A stretch of DNA of 64,000 nucleotides from Pseudomonas cavernae (GCF_003595175.1 NZ_CP032419.1:1178001-1242000), one strand, 5' to 3'. Numbered from the stretch's first letter, positions 17,351 to 27,594 are shown. Numbers and translations are program-made. The notes: generated by a model from the sequence alone, not told the origin.

Positions 17351-18793
17351 TCAGAAGCGCCAGATCGCGTCGACGAAGGCGCGGTGCATCTTCGAGTCGA
17401 CGCCGCTGCCATAGGCATCGCCCGACAGGAACAGGCCGCCACGAAAGCGCAGCAGCGCCGAAGGTTCGTCGATCGCCTGGCTCATCGAGGCCGGCAGCAA
17501 GCCTTCCTTGAAGTACTTGGTGACCACCAGATCGACCTCCTGGCCGATGTCCTTGTCGTCGTTGGCCAGTGCCGCGTTGATGCCGCTGTCACCGACCGGC
17601 TGGTCGCCGTCGACGCGCCAGAAGCGGTGGTAGACCAGGCTGGCGTCGTACTCGTCGCGCAGTTGCCAGGAGCCGAACAGGGTCGCCGTTTGCAGATTGC
17701 TCAGCTCGCCGCGAAACGCCTCGCCGAAGCGGTGCACGCGCGAGCGGGTGCCGGTGTAGCTGGAGCGGTTGCTCTCCAGGCCGGTCTGCTGGAAGTTCTC
17801 GTCGCCGTCATCGCCACCGCCGCTGCCACGGGCATAGGCGGCACCGACCTGCCAGCTCGGGTCGAGGCGCAGGCGCAGACCGAGGTCGGTGCCCCAGGCG
17901 CTGACATTGGCGCTCTGCTGGCCACTGGCGATGCGCTGGCCGTCGGGCGCCGCGGTGGTGAGCAATTGGTCGCGGTCGCCGCTCAGCCAGATGGCGCTGG
18001 CCCAGTAGTTGAGCTGCTGCTCGTTGCGCGGGTTGAAGGCGTCGCTGTTGGCTTGCAGGCCGGCCCAGGTGAGGTCGCCGGTGGTGGTTTTGTCCAGTTC
18101 GTCGACCGGCTCGCCGGGGCTGCGCAGGTCGCCGTCGTCGTGGCTGTAATGCAGGTTGAGGCCGACCCAGTGACCGGGCATCCACTGGCTGGCGACATCG
18201 CCATAGACATGCAGGCGGTCCTCGTCTTCCGGCGCCAGTTCGTCGATGTCGGTGCGGTACTCGCTGAAGCGCTCGGCGACGCCCAGGTGAGCGCGCAGCA
18301 AGGTGGTGTCGAACGTCCAGTTCAGCGCCTCGATATTGGTGTCGCGCCACAGGCTGTCGTCATTGCGCAGGCGCTGGCGGCCGAGGCGCAGTTCCTCGCC
18401 GGGATAGGCGGTGAGGCCGCCGTAGCCGATCCAGAATTCGCGCATGGCCAGGTAGCTATCGTCTGCCTGGCGGTCGTTGTTGTCGCTGGAGTCGCCCTCG
18501 AGGTCGGCGGACTGCAGGGTGTCGGTCTCGATGGTGTCGGTGGAAGCCACCGCCTGGGCCATGGCGTAGGCGCTCCAGTCGCCGCGCTGCAGGTAACCCC
18601 AGGGCCGCAGGTCGATACCGACGCCGCTGACGTCGCCACCGTCGCGGGTGCCGAGGTCGCGGTCGTCCTCGGACTGGCCGGTGATCTTGACGTCGAGGCC
18701 GAACGGCTTGTCGCTCATCGGCGCGGCCCATGCCGGAGCGCCGCACAGCAGTGGCAGGGTCAGGCTAACGCGAATCCATTGGTGTCGTTTCAT
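17351..18793 (-). CDS. algE: AlgE copy 1: outer-membrane alginate porin
   Basis: 480 residues. Signal peptide (core 10-19, cleavage near PAWA-AP), then an 18-stranded beta-barrel-type sequence with alternating polar and aromatic residues ending in Phe (DAIWRF), as outer-membrane porins do. It exports alginate through the outer membrane with AlgK. The start at 18793 is preferred over an ATG four codons upstream, because copy 2 starts at the same MKRH and GGAA lies 6 bases before it. The upstream ATG overlaps the algK stop. Many Asp and Glu mark periplasmic and extracellular loops. Confidence 0.94.
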   Translation of the reverse strand: MKRHQWIRVSLTLPLLCGAPAWAAPMSDKPFGLDVKITGQSEDDRDLGTRDGGDVSGVGIDLRPWGYLQRGDWSAYAMAQAVASTDTIETDTLQSADLEGDSSDNNDRQADDSYLAMREFWIGYGGLTAYPGEELRLGRQRLRNDDSLWRDTNIEALNWTFDTTLLRAHLGVAERFSEYRTDIDELAPEDEDRLHVYGDVASQWMPGHWVGLNLHYSHDDGDLRSPGEPVDELDKTTTGDLTWAGLQANSDAFNPRNEQQLNYWASAIWLSGDRDQLLTTAAPDGQRIASGQQSANVSAWGTDLGLRLRLDPSWQVGAAYARGSGGGDDGDENFQQTGLESNRSSYTGTRSRVHRFGEAFRGELSNLQTATLFGSWQLRDEYDASLVYHRFWRVDGDQPVGDSGINAALANDDKDIGQEVDLVVTKYFKEGLLPASMSQAIDEPSALLRFRGGLFLSGDAYGSGVDSKMHRAFVDAIWRF

Positions 18794-18804
18794 AGTCTGT
18801 TCCA

Positions 18805-20217
18805 TTAGGGACGAAGGTCGGCGGTGTTGCTGGCGGGCTGTTCGACACTCAGAACGTCACCGCTGGCAGCAGCACGGAGCATAGTGCTATCACCGCGAAA
18901 CTGCCGCTCCGCGCGCAGCCGCTGTTGCGCCTCGGCGCGCTGGGCCGCTGACAATTGTTGCTCGACCTGCGCCGCCAACGCCGGGGCCTCGGGCTTACCG
19001 GCTTGCACCGCGAGCTGGCTGAACACATAGGCGTTGACCGGGTCGGGCTGCACGCCGCGGCCCTGACTGAACAGCTGGGCGAGGGCGAAATCGGCGCTGT
19101 TCTGGCCGCTGCGCGCGGCGCTGAGCAGGTGGTCGAGGGCCTTGTCCGGGTCGACCTGGCCGAGATAGCCGCGGCGGTAGATCTGTCCCAGGTAGTAGTT
19201 GGCGCTCGGCTCGCTGGGCGCGGCCTTGAGCAGGTGCTGCTCGGCCTTGCGCGGGTCGGGCGGGACCAGCTTGCCGTCGTAGTAGAGCTTGCCGAGCAGC
19301 AACTCGGCGCGTGGCTGGGCGGCGGCGCGGCCCTTGTCCAGGTAACTCAGCAGCTGGTCGATGTCGCCCTGATCGGGGTTGTCATAGAGCAGGCGCGCGA
19401 GGCTGACCCAGGCGGCCGGATAGCTCGGGGCGATCTGTTCCAGCAAGGTCTTGGCGGTCGGCACATCGGGCGTACCCAGCGCCGGATCGGCGAGCACCTG
19501 GGCCACCGCGTCAACCCGCTGAGCCGGCACCAGGCCCTGCCGATAGGCGCTCTGCAGTTGTTCGACCAAGGCGTGCTGCTGTTCAGCCTGGCCGCGCTTG
19601 CGGTACACGGTGGCCAGCTCGACATAGCAGGCATCCTCGCGCGCCAGCGCCGCCGTGCAGATGCGTTCGATCTCGTCGAGGTGCTGGTCGTAGCTGCCCT
19701 GGCTGCGGTACAGCAGCACCTGCGCCAGTTCCGCCTGCGGCTGGCCGGCGGCGCGCCACTGGCTGATCTGCTGCTGGACGTTCACCTGCGGGAAGCTCTG
19801 CGGGTAGCGCAGATAAAGCAGCGTCAGCGGCAACAGGGTGTTCTGCTCGCCGGCGGCCATGGCGTCTTTCAGCAGGGCCTCGGCCTCGTGGCGCTCGGCG
19901 TCGCTGGTGCCCGGTTTGCTCGCCAGCAGCCGGCCCAGGCGCGCGGCGGCGCGCGGCGAGTGGGTCGCGGCCTGGCGGTAGGTGGCTTCGGCCTGGCGCA
20001 GTTGCTCGGGGTCGCCGCTTTCCAGCTGGATGTCGGCCAGGCCGACTTGGGCATCGGCGTAGCCGAGGTCGGCGAGCTGGCGGTAGTTCTGCGCGGCGGT
20101 GGCGGTGTCGCCGCGGGTCATGGCCTCCTGGGCCAGGCGCTGGTCGGGCAGACCGGCGCAGCCGGCCAGGCTCAGCGCGGTCAGCAGCAGGAGCAGTTGC
20201 GCTTGGATCTTAGCCAT
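18805..20217 (-). CDS. algK: AlgK copy 1: outer-membrane lipoprotein, TPR/Sel1 scaffold
   Basis: 470 residues with lipobox LAGC and lipidated Cys20. The mature protein is made of Sel1/TPR-like helical repeats (for example '[15 protein letters not shown]', '[14 protein letters not shown]'). AlgK helps place AlgE in the outer membrane and links it to the periplasmic complex. The C-terminal 30 residues after RQFRG differ from copy 2 and look unstructured. The gap to alg44 is 34 bp, and the stop overlaps an ATG just before algE. Confidence 0.94.
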   Translation of the reverse strand: MAKIQAQLLLLLTALSLAGCAGLPDQRLAQEAMTRGDTATAAQNYRQLADLGYADAQVGLADIQLESGDPEQLRQAEATYRQAATHSPRAAARLGRLLASKPGTSDAERHEAEALLKDAMAAGEQNTLLPLTLLYLRYPQSFPQVNVQQQISQWRAAGQPQAELAQVLLYRSQGSYDQHLDEIERICTAALAREDACYVELATVYRKRGQAEQQHALVEQLQSAYRQGLVPAQRVDAVAQVLADPALGTPDVPTAKTLLEQIAPSYPAAWVSLARLLYDNPDQGDIDQLLSYLDKGRAAAQPRAELLLGKLYYDGKLVPPDPRKAEQHLLKAAPSEPSANYYLGQIYRRGYLGQVDPDKALDHLLSAARSGQNSADFALAQLFSQGRGVQPDPVNAYVFSQLAVQAGKPEAPALAAQVEQQLSAAQRAEAQQRLRAERQFRGDSTMLRAAASGDVLSVEQPASNTADLRP

Positions 20218-20251
20218 TGCTACACCCTCCGAAGTGGCCCATCGCCCTGGG

Positions 20252-21403
20252 TTAATTGCTCAGCCAGGCGAGCGACGGACCGCGATTGACGCTGACTTCC
20301 ACCGGGCGCCCGGCCAGGGCGTTGTCCAGCGGCTGGTCCGGCTGGATCTGCACGCGGATATCGGTGGACAAGTCGTTATTGTTACTGGGGGGCAGGTTGC
20401 TGCTGACGATCGTGCCGCTATGCGCCTCTTGTTCGCCGGCGACCACGAAACTGACCCGGGTGCCCGGGCCGATCGCGTTGAGCTTGGTGTAGGGAAAGCT
20501 CGCCTCGATGCTGGCCTGGCTGCCGCGCGGGGCGAGTTGGAAGATCACCTCGCCCCGGCTCGCGTATTGACCGTCGGCCACCAGTTGGCGCACCAGGGTG
20601 CAGTCGCAGGGGCTGGTCAGGGTGCCCTTCATCTGCTTGCCGAACAGTTCCTCGATCTTCGCCGGCTTGAGGTCGCTGTCGTTCAGGTGACCCTTGAGCA
20701 TTTCCAGCATCGAGGCGCTGAAGGTGCCGATCGGTGCGCCCTTGTCGACCAGGCCGTCGGCGCCGATCAGGCTCTGCACCGTGCCTTCGCGCGGCATGGT
20801 CACCTGCAGGCCGGGCACGCTGACCAGGGCGGCCTTGGCGTGGGTGACGAAATACAGCTCGTACAGCGACTTGCCGATGAAGACGAACGCCGCCACCCCG
20901 ATGACCAGCACGGCGAGGCTGAGGATCATCGCGCGCAGGCGGCCGAACACGCCTAGGCCGGCCTGGCTCTTGTCCTTGCGCGGTTTGCTGAAGTTGTCGC
21001 GCTGCAGGGTGCTGAGCAGTTCGCCGACGCTGACCAGTTCGCCGGAGAGATGGGCGGTGATCAGGTGGCGCAGGGTGACGATGTCGCGCGGCTTGAGGTT
21101 GTGGAACTGGCAGCCGACCCGGCCGCTGGCGAAGTCCACCGAGCGCACCTGGAACTCCATGGGCATGGTCAGACCGAGGTGGTCGATGGCGAACAGCAAT
21201 TCGCCTTGGTGGTAGTCGCCGACCTGCACCGGGTGTTTGCCGGCCGCGTAGCTGAAGCCGCCGGCCGACAGTTCCTGCAGCTGTTGTTCGACGACCTTAT
21301 GGCTCTTGCCGGCGAAACGTATCTTCGCCGGAATCCGCACGCGGGCGTGCTGGCGCTGGGTTTCCGATTCATGCACGACGTTGACGTTGACGGCGGTATT
21401 CAT
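20252..21403 (-). CDS. alg44: Alg44 copy 1: PilZ co-polymerase with Glu at position 44
   Basis: 383 residues from the ATG at 21403, preceded by AGGAAAACC. A cytoplasmic PilZ domain (residues about 14-120) is followed by one membrane helix (about 158-180) and a periplasmic membrane-fusion-like domain. It activates Alg8 when c-di-GMP binds the PilZ domain. Arg17 and Arg21 (RQHAR) are present. The second motif reads E44-L-S-A-G-G instead of D44-x-S-x-x-G; copy 2 keeps Asp44. Asp44 is one of the c-di-GMP-contacting residues of Pseudomonas aeruginosa Alg44, so this conservative change might weaken or alter activation. The rest looks intact. Confidence 0.93.
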   Translation of the reverse strand: MNTAVNVNVVHESETQRQHARVRIPAKIRFAGKSHKVVEQQLQELSAGGFSYAAGKHPVQVGDYHQGELLFAIDHLGLTMPMEFQVRSVDFASGRVGCQFHNLKPRDIVTLRHLITAHLSGELVSVGELLSTLQRDNFSKPRKDKSQAGLGVFGRLRAMILSLAVLVIGVAAFVFIGKSLYELYFVTHAKAALVSVPGLQVTMPREGTVQSLIGADGLVDKGAPIGTFSASMLEMLKGHLNDSDLKPAKIEELFGKQMKGTLTSPCDCTLVRQLVADGQYASRGEVIFQLAPRGSQASIEASFPYTKLNAIGPGTRVSFVVAGEQEAHSGTIVSSNLPPSNNNDLSTDIRVQIQPDQPLDNALAGRPVEVSVNRGPSLAWLSN

Positions 21404-21436
21404 GGAGGTTTTCCTACTCAATTCCATTGGGTGGGC

Positions 21437-22918
21437 TCACACCAGCAGCAGCAGCGTGGCGATGAACAGACTGGCGGCAGAAAAAGTCATGGAACGGGAC
21501 GACCAGGTGTTGAACCAGCGCTGGAAGCTGGCGAGGTCGCGGTTGAGCTTGGTCGACTGGCGCGTCCAGGATTGCTGGTCGAGGCGGAAGAACACATAGA
21601 CCTTCACCAGCGCGCCGACGATCTGGTTGTAATAAAGAATCAAGGGGTAGGCCGGGCCGATGTGGTGGCCGGTGACCGACAGCAGCAGGGTCAGGATCAG
21701 GCGGGTGATGCCGATCCACAGCAGGTAGATCAGCAGGTAGGCGATGCTGTACTTGAGGCTGGCGATCAGCGCCACGGTCAGGCCGAGCAGGCAGGTCCAC
21801 ATCGATATGCGCTGGTCGAACAGCACCAGGCTGGTGAAGGCGCCGAGGCGCAGCGGGCCGAGCTTCAGCGCCCGCGAGTTCTGCCGCAGGCTGTTGCCGT
21901 ACCAGCGGAACATCAACTTGCGGCTGGCCTTGAAGAAACTCTTCTCCGGCGGGTGCTCGACCGTATTGATCGCCGCATCCGGCACGTAGAAGGTGTCATA
22001 GCCCAGGCGCATCAGGCTGAACCAGCTGGACTTGTCGTCGCCGGTGAGGAAACGGAAGCGGCCCAGGCGCCAGTGCTCGAGATAGTCGCTCTCGACGTCG
22101 GCGATGAACTCCGGGTTGGTCACCACTTCGGCGCGGAACATCGACATGCGCCCGGTCATGGTCAGCACCCGCTTGCTCAGCGCCATCGAGCACATATTCA
22201 GGTGGCGCTGGGCGAAGCGCAGCTTGTGCCACTCGCTCATGATGTAGCCGCCGCGCACCTCGCAGAATTCGTTGGTGGTCAGCCCGCCGACCTTGGGGAA
22301 TAGCTGGAAATACGGCACGGTTTTGCCGATCACACCCGGCTCGAGGAGGCTGTCGCCGTCGATCACCGCGACCACCGCATGCTCGTGCGGCAGGAGTCGG
22401 GAGATGGCGCGAAAGCCATTGGCCAGGCCGTCGCGCTTGCCGGTGCCGGCGATGCGCACGAAGTTCAGCTTGACCCGCGCCGGCGGGTTGTACTTGGCCC
22501 ACAAGCTCTTCACCAGCTGCTCGTCGGACAGCTCGACGATGGAGCAGACCACGGTGGTCGGGTAACCGCAGGCGATGGCTTCCTCGATCACCGAGCGGTA
22601 GACCATGGCGGTGGTCAGCGCGTCGATGCGGAAGCTGGTGACCAGCAGGCACACGTGCGGCGGGGCGGCCGCCTCACCGAGCCGGTGCGCCTGGCGCCGG
22701 TAGTGCGGGTAGACGATGTAGAGGAACAGCAGGCCGCGCATGAAGTGCATGACGCCCATCGAATAGCGCCAGATGCTGACCGCGCCGATCAGCAAGAGGA
22801 AGTCCTTCGACAGCGGGTCGAAAAGGGTCTGCGGCAGCGCCAGGGCGATCACCATCAGCAGGCTGAGATAGAGCAGCCATCCGGCGGTATCGATGAAACC
22901 CTGCGTAAGTCTCTCCAT
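21437..22918 (-). CDS. alg8: Alg8 copy 1: alginate polymerase (GT2)
   Basis: 493 residues. Inner-membrane glycosyltransferase family 2 enzyme that polymerises GDP-mannuronate. Membrane helices lie near the N-terminus (about 13-30, 40-70) and the C-terminus (about 370-480), with a cytosolic GT-A domain between. Catalytic Asp187 and Asp189 sit in IDGDS, T-G-D-D-K at 292-296 supplies the base region, and an R-x-x-F-R-W-Y segment follows. It needs Alg44 and c-di-GMP. The gap to algD is 210 bp and holds a conserved RNA-hairpin region. The gap to alg44 is 33 bp. Confidence 0.95.
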   Translation of the reverse strand: MERLTQGFIDTAGWLLYLSLLMVIALALPQTLFDPLSKDFLLLIGAVSIWRYSMGVMHFMRGLLFLYIVYPHYRRQAHRLGEAAAPPHVCLLVTSFRIDALTTAMVYRSVIEEAIACGYPTTVVCSIVELSDEQLVKSLWAKYNPPARVKLNFVRIAGTGKRDGLANGFRAISRLLPHEHAVVAVIDGDSLLEPGVIGKTVPYFQLFPKVGGLTTNEFCEVRGGYIMSEWHKLRFAQRHLNMCSMALSKRVLTMTGRMSMFRAEVVTNPEFIADVESDYLEHWRLGRFRFLTGDDKSSWFSLMRLGYDTFYVPDAAINTVEHPPEKSFFKASRKLMFRWYGNSLRQNSRALKLGPLRLGAFTSLVLFDQRISMWTCLLGLTVALIASLKYSIAYLLIYLLWIGITRLILTLLLSVTGHHIGPAYPLILYYNQIVGALVKVYVFFRLDQQSWTRQSTKLNRDLASFQRWFNTWSSRSMTFSAASLFIATLLLLV

Positions 22919-23007
22919 GGTCTGTGTCCGTCATAGGTTTCGGACAGGACGAAGTACCGCTTCGCCCATTCGGTTACGGCAATCCGCAGGGTTCCCACAG
23001 GAAATCA

Positions 23008-23114
23008 AGTTCTGCGGCCACGCGCCTGGGCGTTGCGGTCCGCCACGGGGCGGCCGGCAGAACTGAGCTTTTCGGCGGTCGTGGCGCGCCGGCGGTTAAC
23101 CGGGCGCGACCGCC
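23008..23114 (-). ncRNA. Structured algD-alg8 spacer, copy 1
   Basis: Two nested inverted repeats lie just downstream of the algD stop: AGTTCTGC (23008-23015) with GCAGAACT (23057-23064), and GGCGGTCG (23074-23081) with CGACCGCC (23107-23114) around an inner CGGTTAACCG dyad. The same pairs occur at the same place in copy 2. No T-run follows, so it looks more like a processing, attenuation or stability element than a terminator. Confidence 0.55.
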
Positions 23115-23128
23115 ACGTTCTTAGTGGC

Positions 23129-24439
23129 TTACCAGCAGATGCCTTCGCGGCCGGCGCCGCTGGTGTGCGCCATGAAGCCCACCAGGTCGACGATCTGCTT
23201 GCCCTCCGGCACCTGCTGGGCGAGGGCACGGAAGCGCTCGTCGCCATTGCCGAGGACGATGATCTCGGCGCGCGCAATGACGCTGTCGAGATCGCTGTCG
23301 AGCAGTGAGGACACATGCGGAATCTTCGATTCGATGTAGTCCTTGTTCGCCCCGTGGACCCGCGCGTATTCGACGTTGCGGTCGTAGATGCTGAGGTCAT
23401 AGCCCTTGCCGATGAGCATCTCGGCCAGTTCCACCAGCGGGCTTTCGCGCAGGTCGTCGGTGCCGGCCTTGAAGGAGAGGCCAAGCAGGGCGATGCGGCG
23501 CTTGTCATAGCTGGTGATGATGTCGAAGGCGTTCTGCACCTGCGCCTCGTTGCTGCGCATCAGCGAGCCGAGCAGCGGTGCCTCGACGTCCAGCTGGCCG
23601 GCGCGGTAGGTGAGGGCGCGCACGTCCTTGGGCAGGCACGAGCCACCGAAGGCGAAGCCGGGCTTCATGTAGTACTTGGACAGGTTGAGCTTGTGGTCCT
23701 GGCAGACCACGTCCATCACCTCGCGGCCGTCGACGCCGGCGGCCTTGGCGATGTTGCCGATCTCGTTGGCGAAAGTCACCTTGGTGGCGTGCCAGACGTT
23801 GCAGCTGTACTTGATCATTTCCGCCACTTCGATGCTTTTCCGCACGATGGGCGCATCGAGTTCCTGGTAGATGTCCTGCAGTAAATCGCCGGAGCGGCTG
23901 TCCAGCTCGCCGATCACCGTCATAGGCGGGAAGTTGTAATCCTTGATCGCCGTGCTCTCGCGGAGGAACTCGGGATTCACCGCGACGCCGAAATCGATCC
24001 CGGCGCGCTTGCCGGAACACTCTTCAAGAATGGGGATGATGAAGTTCTTGACCGTGCCCGGCAGCACCGTGCTGCGCACCACCACGCTATGCCACTCGGA
24101 CTTGCTGCGCAGCGCTTCACCTACCTGCGCGCAGACCGACTCGATAAAGTGCAGGGCCAGATCACCGTTCTTCTTGCTCGGGGTGCCGACGCAGAGCATC
24201 GACAGTTCGCTGGCGGCAATCGCCGCGGCCACATCGGTGGTGCCCCGCAGGCGGCCGGACTGAATGCCTTGTTGCAGAAGTTGTTGCAAACCGGGTTCGA
24301 CGATGGGTGATTTGCCCTGGTTGATCAGGTCGATCTTGGTGGCGGATATATCCACGCCGACTACTTCATGACCCCGGGAAGAGAGGCAACCGGCACACAC
24401 TGCACCGACGTAGCCGAGTCCAAAAATGCTGATGCGCAT
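23129..24439 (-). CDS. algD: AlgD copy 1: GDP-mannose 6-dehydrogenase
   Basis: 436 residues, exactly the usual AlgD length. NAD-dependent four-electron oxidation of GDP-mannose to GDP-mannuronic acid, the committed step to alginate. NAD-binding GLGYVG is at 7-12 and catalytic Cys268 in GGSCLPKD, with Lys210/Asn214-type active-site residues in IKYSCN. The ATG at 24439 is preceded by AAGGAGCATAAG. First gene of operon copy 1. Of the first 60 residues, 55 match copy 2 by eye. Confidence 0.96.
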   Translation of the reverse strand: MRISIFGLGYVGAVCAGCLSSRGHEVVGVDISATKIDLINQGKSPIVEPGLQQLLQQGIQSGRLRGTTDVAAAIAASELSMLCVGTPSKKNGDLALHFIESVCAQVGEALRSKSEWHSVVVRSTVLPGTVKNFIIPILEECSGKRAGIDFGVAVNPEFLRESTAIKDYNFPPMTVIGELDSRSGDLLQDIYQELDAPIVRKSIEVAEMIKYSCNVWHATKVTFANEIGNIAKAAGVDGREVMDVVCQDHKLNLSKYYMKPGFAFGGSCLPKDVRALTYRAGQLDVEAPLLGSLMRSNEAQVQNAFDIITSYDKRRIALLGLSFKAGTDDLRESPLVELAEMLIGKGYDLSIYDRNVEYARVHGANKDYIESKIPHVSSLLDSDLDSVIARAEIIVLGNGDERFRALAQQVPEGKQIVDLVGFMAHTSGAGREGICW

Positions 24440-24556
24440 TCTTATGCTCCTTAGTTCCATGTATCACGCCGTTAAAAAATACCGCTGATATAAGGCGGCC
24501 CATTTTCGGCACTCGGCGTAATAACTTAATGGCCGGGCGCAGGCATAATAAGTCCT

Positions 24557-24580
24557 GAGTGCCGATTATGTTTGGCACTC
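24557..24580 (-). promoter_or_regulatory. algD leader hairpin, copy 1
   Basis: A 7-bp perfect stem GAGTGCC / GGCACTC with a 10-base loop lies about 120 bp upstream of algD. The copy 2 leader has GAGCGCC / GGCGCTC at the aligned position, so a T-A pair is replaced by a C-G pair with compensation on both arms. That covariation supports a selected RNA or DNA dyad. Confidence 0.6.
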
Positions 24581-24604
24581 AAATAGCATGTTGTTCAAGT
24601 TTCC
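24578..24604 (-). promoter_or_regulatory. Weak AlgU-type promoter candidate, algD copy 1
   Basis: Read on the minus strand, GGAAACTT is followed after 13-14 bases by TTTGAG. AlgU (sigma-22) promoters have GAACTT-N16/17-TCTGA, so both the -35 element and the spacing deviate. It is offered because it aligns with a better candidate upstream of copy 2. Confidence 0.25.
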
Positions 24605-24773
24605 ATTGGATATGGCGGGACGCTTCGCTATGGCCCGCTGCGCCTGGCTTAGGTTGTTTTTGCTCTCATTGCGGAGGGGCTCCCGTTTGAATTCTTGTCA
24701 GGTGTTTAACAGGCATTGACGAGTGGGTTGCCAATGTAGGGATGTGAGTTGCATTCGTAAACAATAGTTCTGC

Positions 24774-24782
24774 CCGTGCGTC
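24774..24782 (+). promoter_or_regulatory. AlgR-like box with one mismatch, algD copy 1
   Basis: CCGTGCGTC matches the AlgR consensus CCGTTCGTC at 8 of 9 positions and lies about 340 bp upstream of the algD start, the kind of far-upstream distance seen for AlgR sites at algD. Copy 2 has a perfect box at about 400 bp. Confidence 0.4.
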
Positions 24783-24789
24783 GTTATTT

Positions 24790-25187
24790 TAGAAAGAATT
24801 CGATATTAACTTTATCGCGAATGGTAATTTCTGCTGGCGCAGGCGAGTTTTTAGGTTTTTTGTTTATATGAAGGCAGGCGGCTAGGCGCTTTCTTGGCAG
24901 TAATGAAAACTAAGGGTCGAAATTTCAGGGCAGCCAGGGACGCTGAAGGAAGGGCTTGGTAATGGCTATGTGCCAATGAGCTATTGAGACGTGTAGGCCA
25001 CTAGGTGGTACCCGGGACGCGTAGCCGTAGGCTTAACCCGCCAACCCTGCCGGACGCCGCTGTCCATGACGGGACCGCTGGTGGGTTACGCCGCTGCGCG
25101 GCTAACCCACAAAAAAGTGGTGCTGGTGTGCAGCGGTAGGATGGGGGAGGTCCCTCTCCCGCGGCGGGAGAGGGAGGTGGGGAGGGC
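24790..25187. other. Spacer between the two alginate operons
   Basis: No gene. The part near algD copy 1 (to about 24900) is AT-richer, as algD control regions are. Bases 25018-25112 carry a REP-like palindrome (CGTAGCCGTAGGCTTAACC with GGTTACGCC...GCGGCTAACCC). Bases 25152-25175 form a short CTCTCCCGCGGCGGGAGAG hairpin just after algA copy 2, which could slow transcription but lacks a T-run. Confidence 0.5.
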
Positions 25188-26636
25188 TCAGCGGGCGATG
25201 CCGATGCTGCGCTCTTGCGCGGGTTCGGCGCTGCGGCCGTAGAGGTCCTCGAAGCGCTCGATGTCGTCCTCGCCGAGGTAGCTGCCGGACTGCACCTCGA
25301 TGAGCTCCAGGGGGATCCTGCCGGGGTTGGCCAGGCGGTGCACCGAGGCGATGGGGATGTAGGTGGACTGGTTCTCGGTGAGCAGGAAGGTCTTGTCGTC
25401 ACAGGTCACCTGCGCCGTGCCGGACACCACGATCCAGTGCTCGGCACGGTGGTGGTGCATCTGCAGCGACAGCTGGGCGCCGGGTTTCACCGAGATGCGC
25501 TTGACCTGGAAGCGCCCGCCCATGTCCACCGAGTCATAGGAGCCCCACGGCCGGTACACCTCGCAGTGGGTTTCGGTCTCGCTGCGGCCTTGCTCCTTGA
25601 GGGTGTTGACCAGCTGCTTGACCTCCTGCACGCGGTCCTTGTGGGCGATCATCATGGCGTCCTTGGTTTCCACCACCACGATGTTATCCAGACCGATCAC
25701 TGAGACCAGCTTGCCGTTGCCGTGCACCAGGCAGTTGTGGCTGTCCTGCACCACCACGTCGCCCTTGGTGACGTTGCCGGCGGCGTCCTTGGCGTGCACG
25801 TCCCAGATCGACGACCAGCTGCCGACGTCGTTCCAGCCGGCGGCCAGCGGCACCACGCAGGCGCGCGTGGTCTTCTCCATCACCGCGTAGTCGATGGAGT
25901 TGTCCGGGCAGCAGGCGAAGGTGGCTTCGTCGATCTCCACGCTGTCGCCGTCGCGCTTGCTGCGTTCCAGGGCCAGCAGGCAGGTGTCGTAGATATCGGC
26001 GTCGTGCTGCTTGAGTTCGTCGAGGAAGCGGCTGGCGCGGAACAGGAACATGCCGCTGTTCCAGAAGTAGTCGCCGGCGGCGACGAACTGCGCGGCGCGC
26101 TGCTCGTCGGGCTTCTCGACGAACTGGGCGACGCGGATCACCCCTTCCGGCAGGCGCGGGTCGGCGCTGGTCTTGATGTAGCCGTAGCCGGTCTCCGGCT
26201 TGCTCGCCGGCACGCCGAACAGCACCATCTCGCCGTTTTCGGCGGCGATGGTGGCCAGTGCCAGGGCGCGCTGGAAGGCCTTCTGGTCTTCGATCACATG
26301 GTCGGCGGGAAGCACCAGCAGCAACTCGTCACGGCCCTCGTTGACCAGTTGCATGGCGGCGATCGCCACCGCCGGCGCGGTATTGCGGCCGAAGGGCTCG
26401 AGCAGGGTCGTCTGGGTGGCCAGCTTCAGGGCGGCGAGTTGTTCCTGAACGATGAAGCGGTGGTCCTTGTTGCACACCACCACCGGCGCCTGCATGCCGT
26501 CGAACACCAGGCGCTCGAGGGTCTGCTGGAACAGGGTGTGCTCGCCGGTGAGGGCGAGGAATTGCTTGGGAAACTGCTTGCGCGAAAGAGGCCAGAGTCG
26601 CGAACCGCTACCACCTGAGAGAATGACGGGGATCAT
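25188..26636 (-). CDS. algA: AlgA copy 2: phosphomannose isomerase / GDP-mannose pyrophosphorylase
   Basis: 482 residues, same length and architecture as copy 1. The pyrophosphorylase signature GGSGSRLWPLS lies near the N-terminus, FVEKP near 172, and the metal-binding QMHHHRAEHW near 392. The ATG at 26636 gives the family start MIPVILSGG. It converts fructose-6-phosphate to mannose-6-phosphate and mannose-1-phosphate to GDP-mannose. Last gene of operon copy 2, 292 bp after algF across two or more palindromic repeats. Differences from copy 1 are scattered substitutions, e.g. around residues 62-80 and at the C-terminal tail. Confidence 0.95.
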   Translation of the reverse strand: MIPVILSGGSGSRLWPLSRKQFPKQFLALTGEHTLFQQTLERLVFDGMQAPVVVCNKDHRFIVQEQLAALKLATQTTLLEPFGRNTAPAVAIAAMQLVNEGRDELLLVLPADHVIEDQKAFQRALALATIAAENGEMVLFGVPASKPETGYGYIKTSADPRLPEGVIRVAQFVEKPDEQRAAQFVAAGDYFWNSGMFLFRASRFLDELKQHDADIYDTCLLALERSKRDGDSVEIDEATFACCPDNSIDYAVMEKTTRACVVPLAAGWNDVGSWSSIWDVHAKDAAGNVTKGDVVVQDSHNCLVHGNGKLVSVIGLDNIVVVETKDAMMIAHKDRVQEVKQLVNTLKEQGRSETETHCEVYRPWGSYDSVDMGGRFQVKRISVKPGAQLSLQMHHHRAEHWIVVSGTAQVTCDDKTFLLTENQSTYIPIASVHRLANPGRIPLELIEVQSGSYLGEDDIERFEDLYGRSAEPAQERSIGIAR

Positions 26637-26928
26637 GGTGTTTCTCCTGAATTTATCCATAAGGTTTTTCGCTGCGTTTCTCCCGCCCCGCACTGCGTTC
26701 CAGCGGGGCGGCTTTGTTGTCGCTTTGCTCCCCTCGCCCATTGATGGGAGAGGGGCCGGGGGAGAGGGGCGAGGCTTCGACGTATGCCGAGGCCTTTTTC
26801 CCTCTCCCTAACCCTCTCCCATGAATGGGAGAGGGGACTGGTACGTGCGGACGGTCAGGCCCGCGTTGTTTGTTCCCTCTCCCGGAGGGAGAGGGGGTTG
26901 TTTGTGCGGACGGTCGCGTCCGCGTTCC
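26637..26928. repeat. Palindromic repeats in the algF-algA junction, copy 2
   Basis: Bases about 26728-26900 contain two to three copies of the CCCTCTCCC / GGGAGAGGGG family (with CCATTGATGG and CCATGAATGG centres) separated by GGACGGTC-type linkers. Copy 1 has a single element at the same junction, so the number of units has changed since duplication. Confidence 0.68.
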
Positions 26929-27594
26929 TCAGTTCGCGCTGGCCGGGCGCTTGACCCACACCGGTGCGAGCTTGCCGGCGCTGCCGGTGACGTACAGGCA
27001 CACCGCCTCGCCGCGGGCCAGGGCCACCGGCTTGAGGTCGCTGACCTTCTGGTCGCCGGCGAACAACGCCAGGTCGACCTTGACCGGGTTGATCTCGCGG
27101 TCGCCGTGGCCCTGCGGAGCGACGTTCTCCACCACCGGGGTCTTGCCGTCGGCGGTCTTCAGGGTCAGCGGCGTGTCGCTGAGGTTCTGCACCCGCAGCA
27201 GGGCCTTCTGCTTGTTCTTGAACGGCGGCTCTTCGACCAGCTGCGGCTGGGCGCCGGGCAGGTTGACCAGGGTGTAGTAGCGGTCCGGGCCGAGCTTGAC
27301 CGGCACGCGCTGGCTGCCGACCTGGGCGCTGTAGCTGCCGCCGGGGAGGAAGCTGAAGTCGCTGCTGCCCAGCGGGCCGACGTCGTCGAGCTTGGTGTTG
27401 CCGACGTTGGCGCTGACCTCCTGGTTGCTGGCGTTGTACAGGCGCACGAAGGCCGAGCCCTTGGGCGCGGTGGGGCCGTAGAGCGCGGCGTCGCTGGCGG
27501 CCTGGGCCTGCCAGGTGAACAGGCCGGCGAGCAGCAGGGCGCCGGTGGCGGCGAGGGCGGTGGGGCGCAGTGAGCGGGTGGTAGTCGATTTCAT
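26929..27594 (-). CDS. algF: AlgF copy 2: alginate O-acetylation protein
   Basis: 221 residues from the ATG at 27594, preceded by AGGAGAACC; an in-frame ATG eight codons earlier is rejected because the AGGAGA site lies between them. Sec signal with cleavage after WQAQA, mature 'DAALYGPTAPKGSAFVRLYN'. A periplasmic partner of AlgI, AlgJ and AlgX in alginate acetylation. The mature domain is strongly similar to copy 1, including 'KQKALLRVQNLSDTPL', while the signal region has diverged. Ends 292 bp before algA. Confidence 0.93.
   Translation of the reverse strand: MKSTTTRSLRPTALAATGALLLAGLFTWQAQAASDAALYGPTAPKGSAFVRLYNASNQEVSANVGNTKLDDVGPLGSSDFSFLPGGSYSAQVGSQRVPVKLGPDRYYTLVNLPGAQPQLVEEPPFKNKQKALLRVQNLSDTPLTLKTADGKTPVVENVAPQGHGDREINPVKVDLALFAGDQKVSDLKPVALARGEAVCLYVTGSAGKLAPVWVKRPASAN

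Noticed and set aside
25152..25175. Terminator after algA copy 2
   Set aside because: The CTCTCCCGCGGCGGGAGAG hairpin has no T-run and belongs to the general palindrome family; kept only as a possible pause site.
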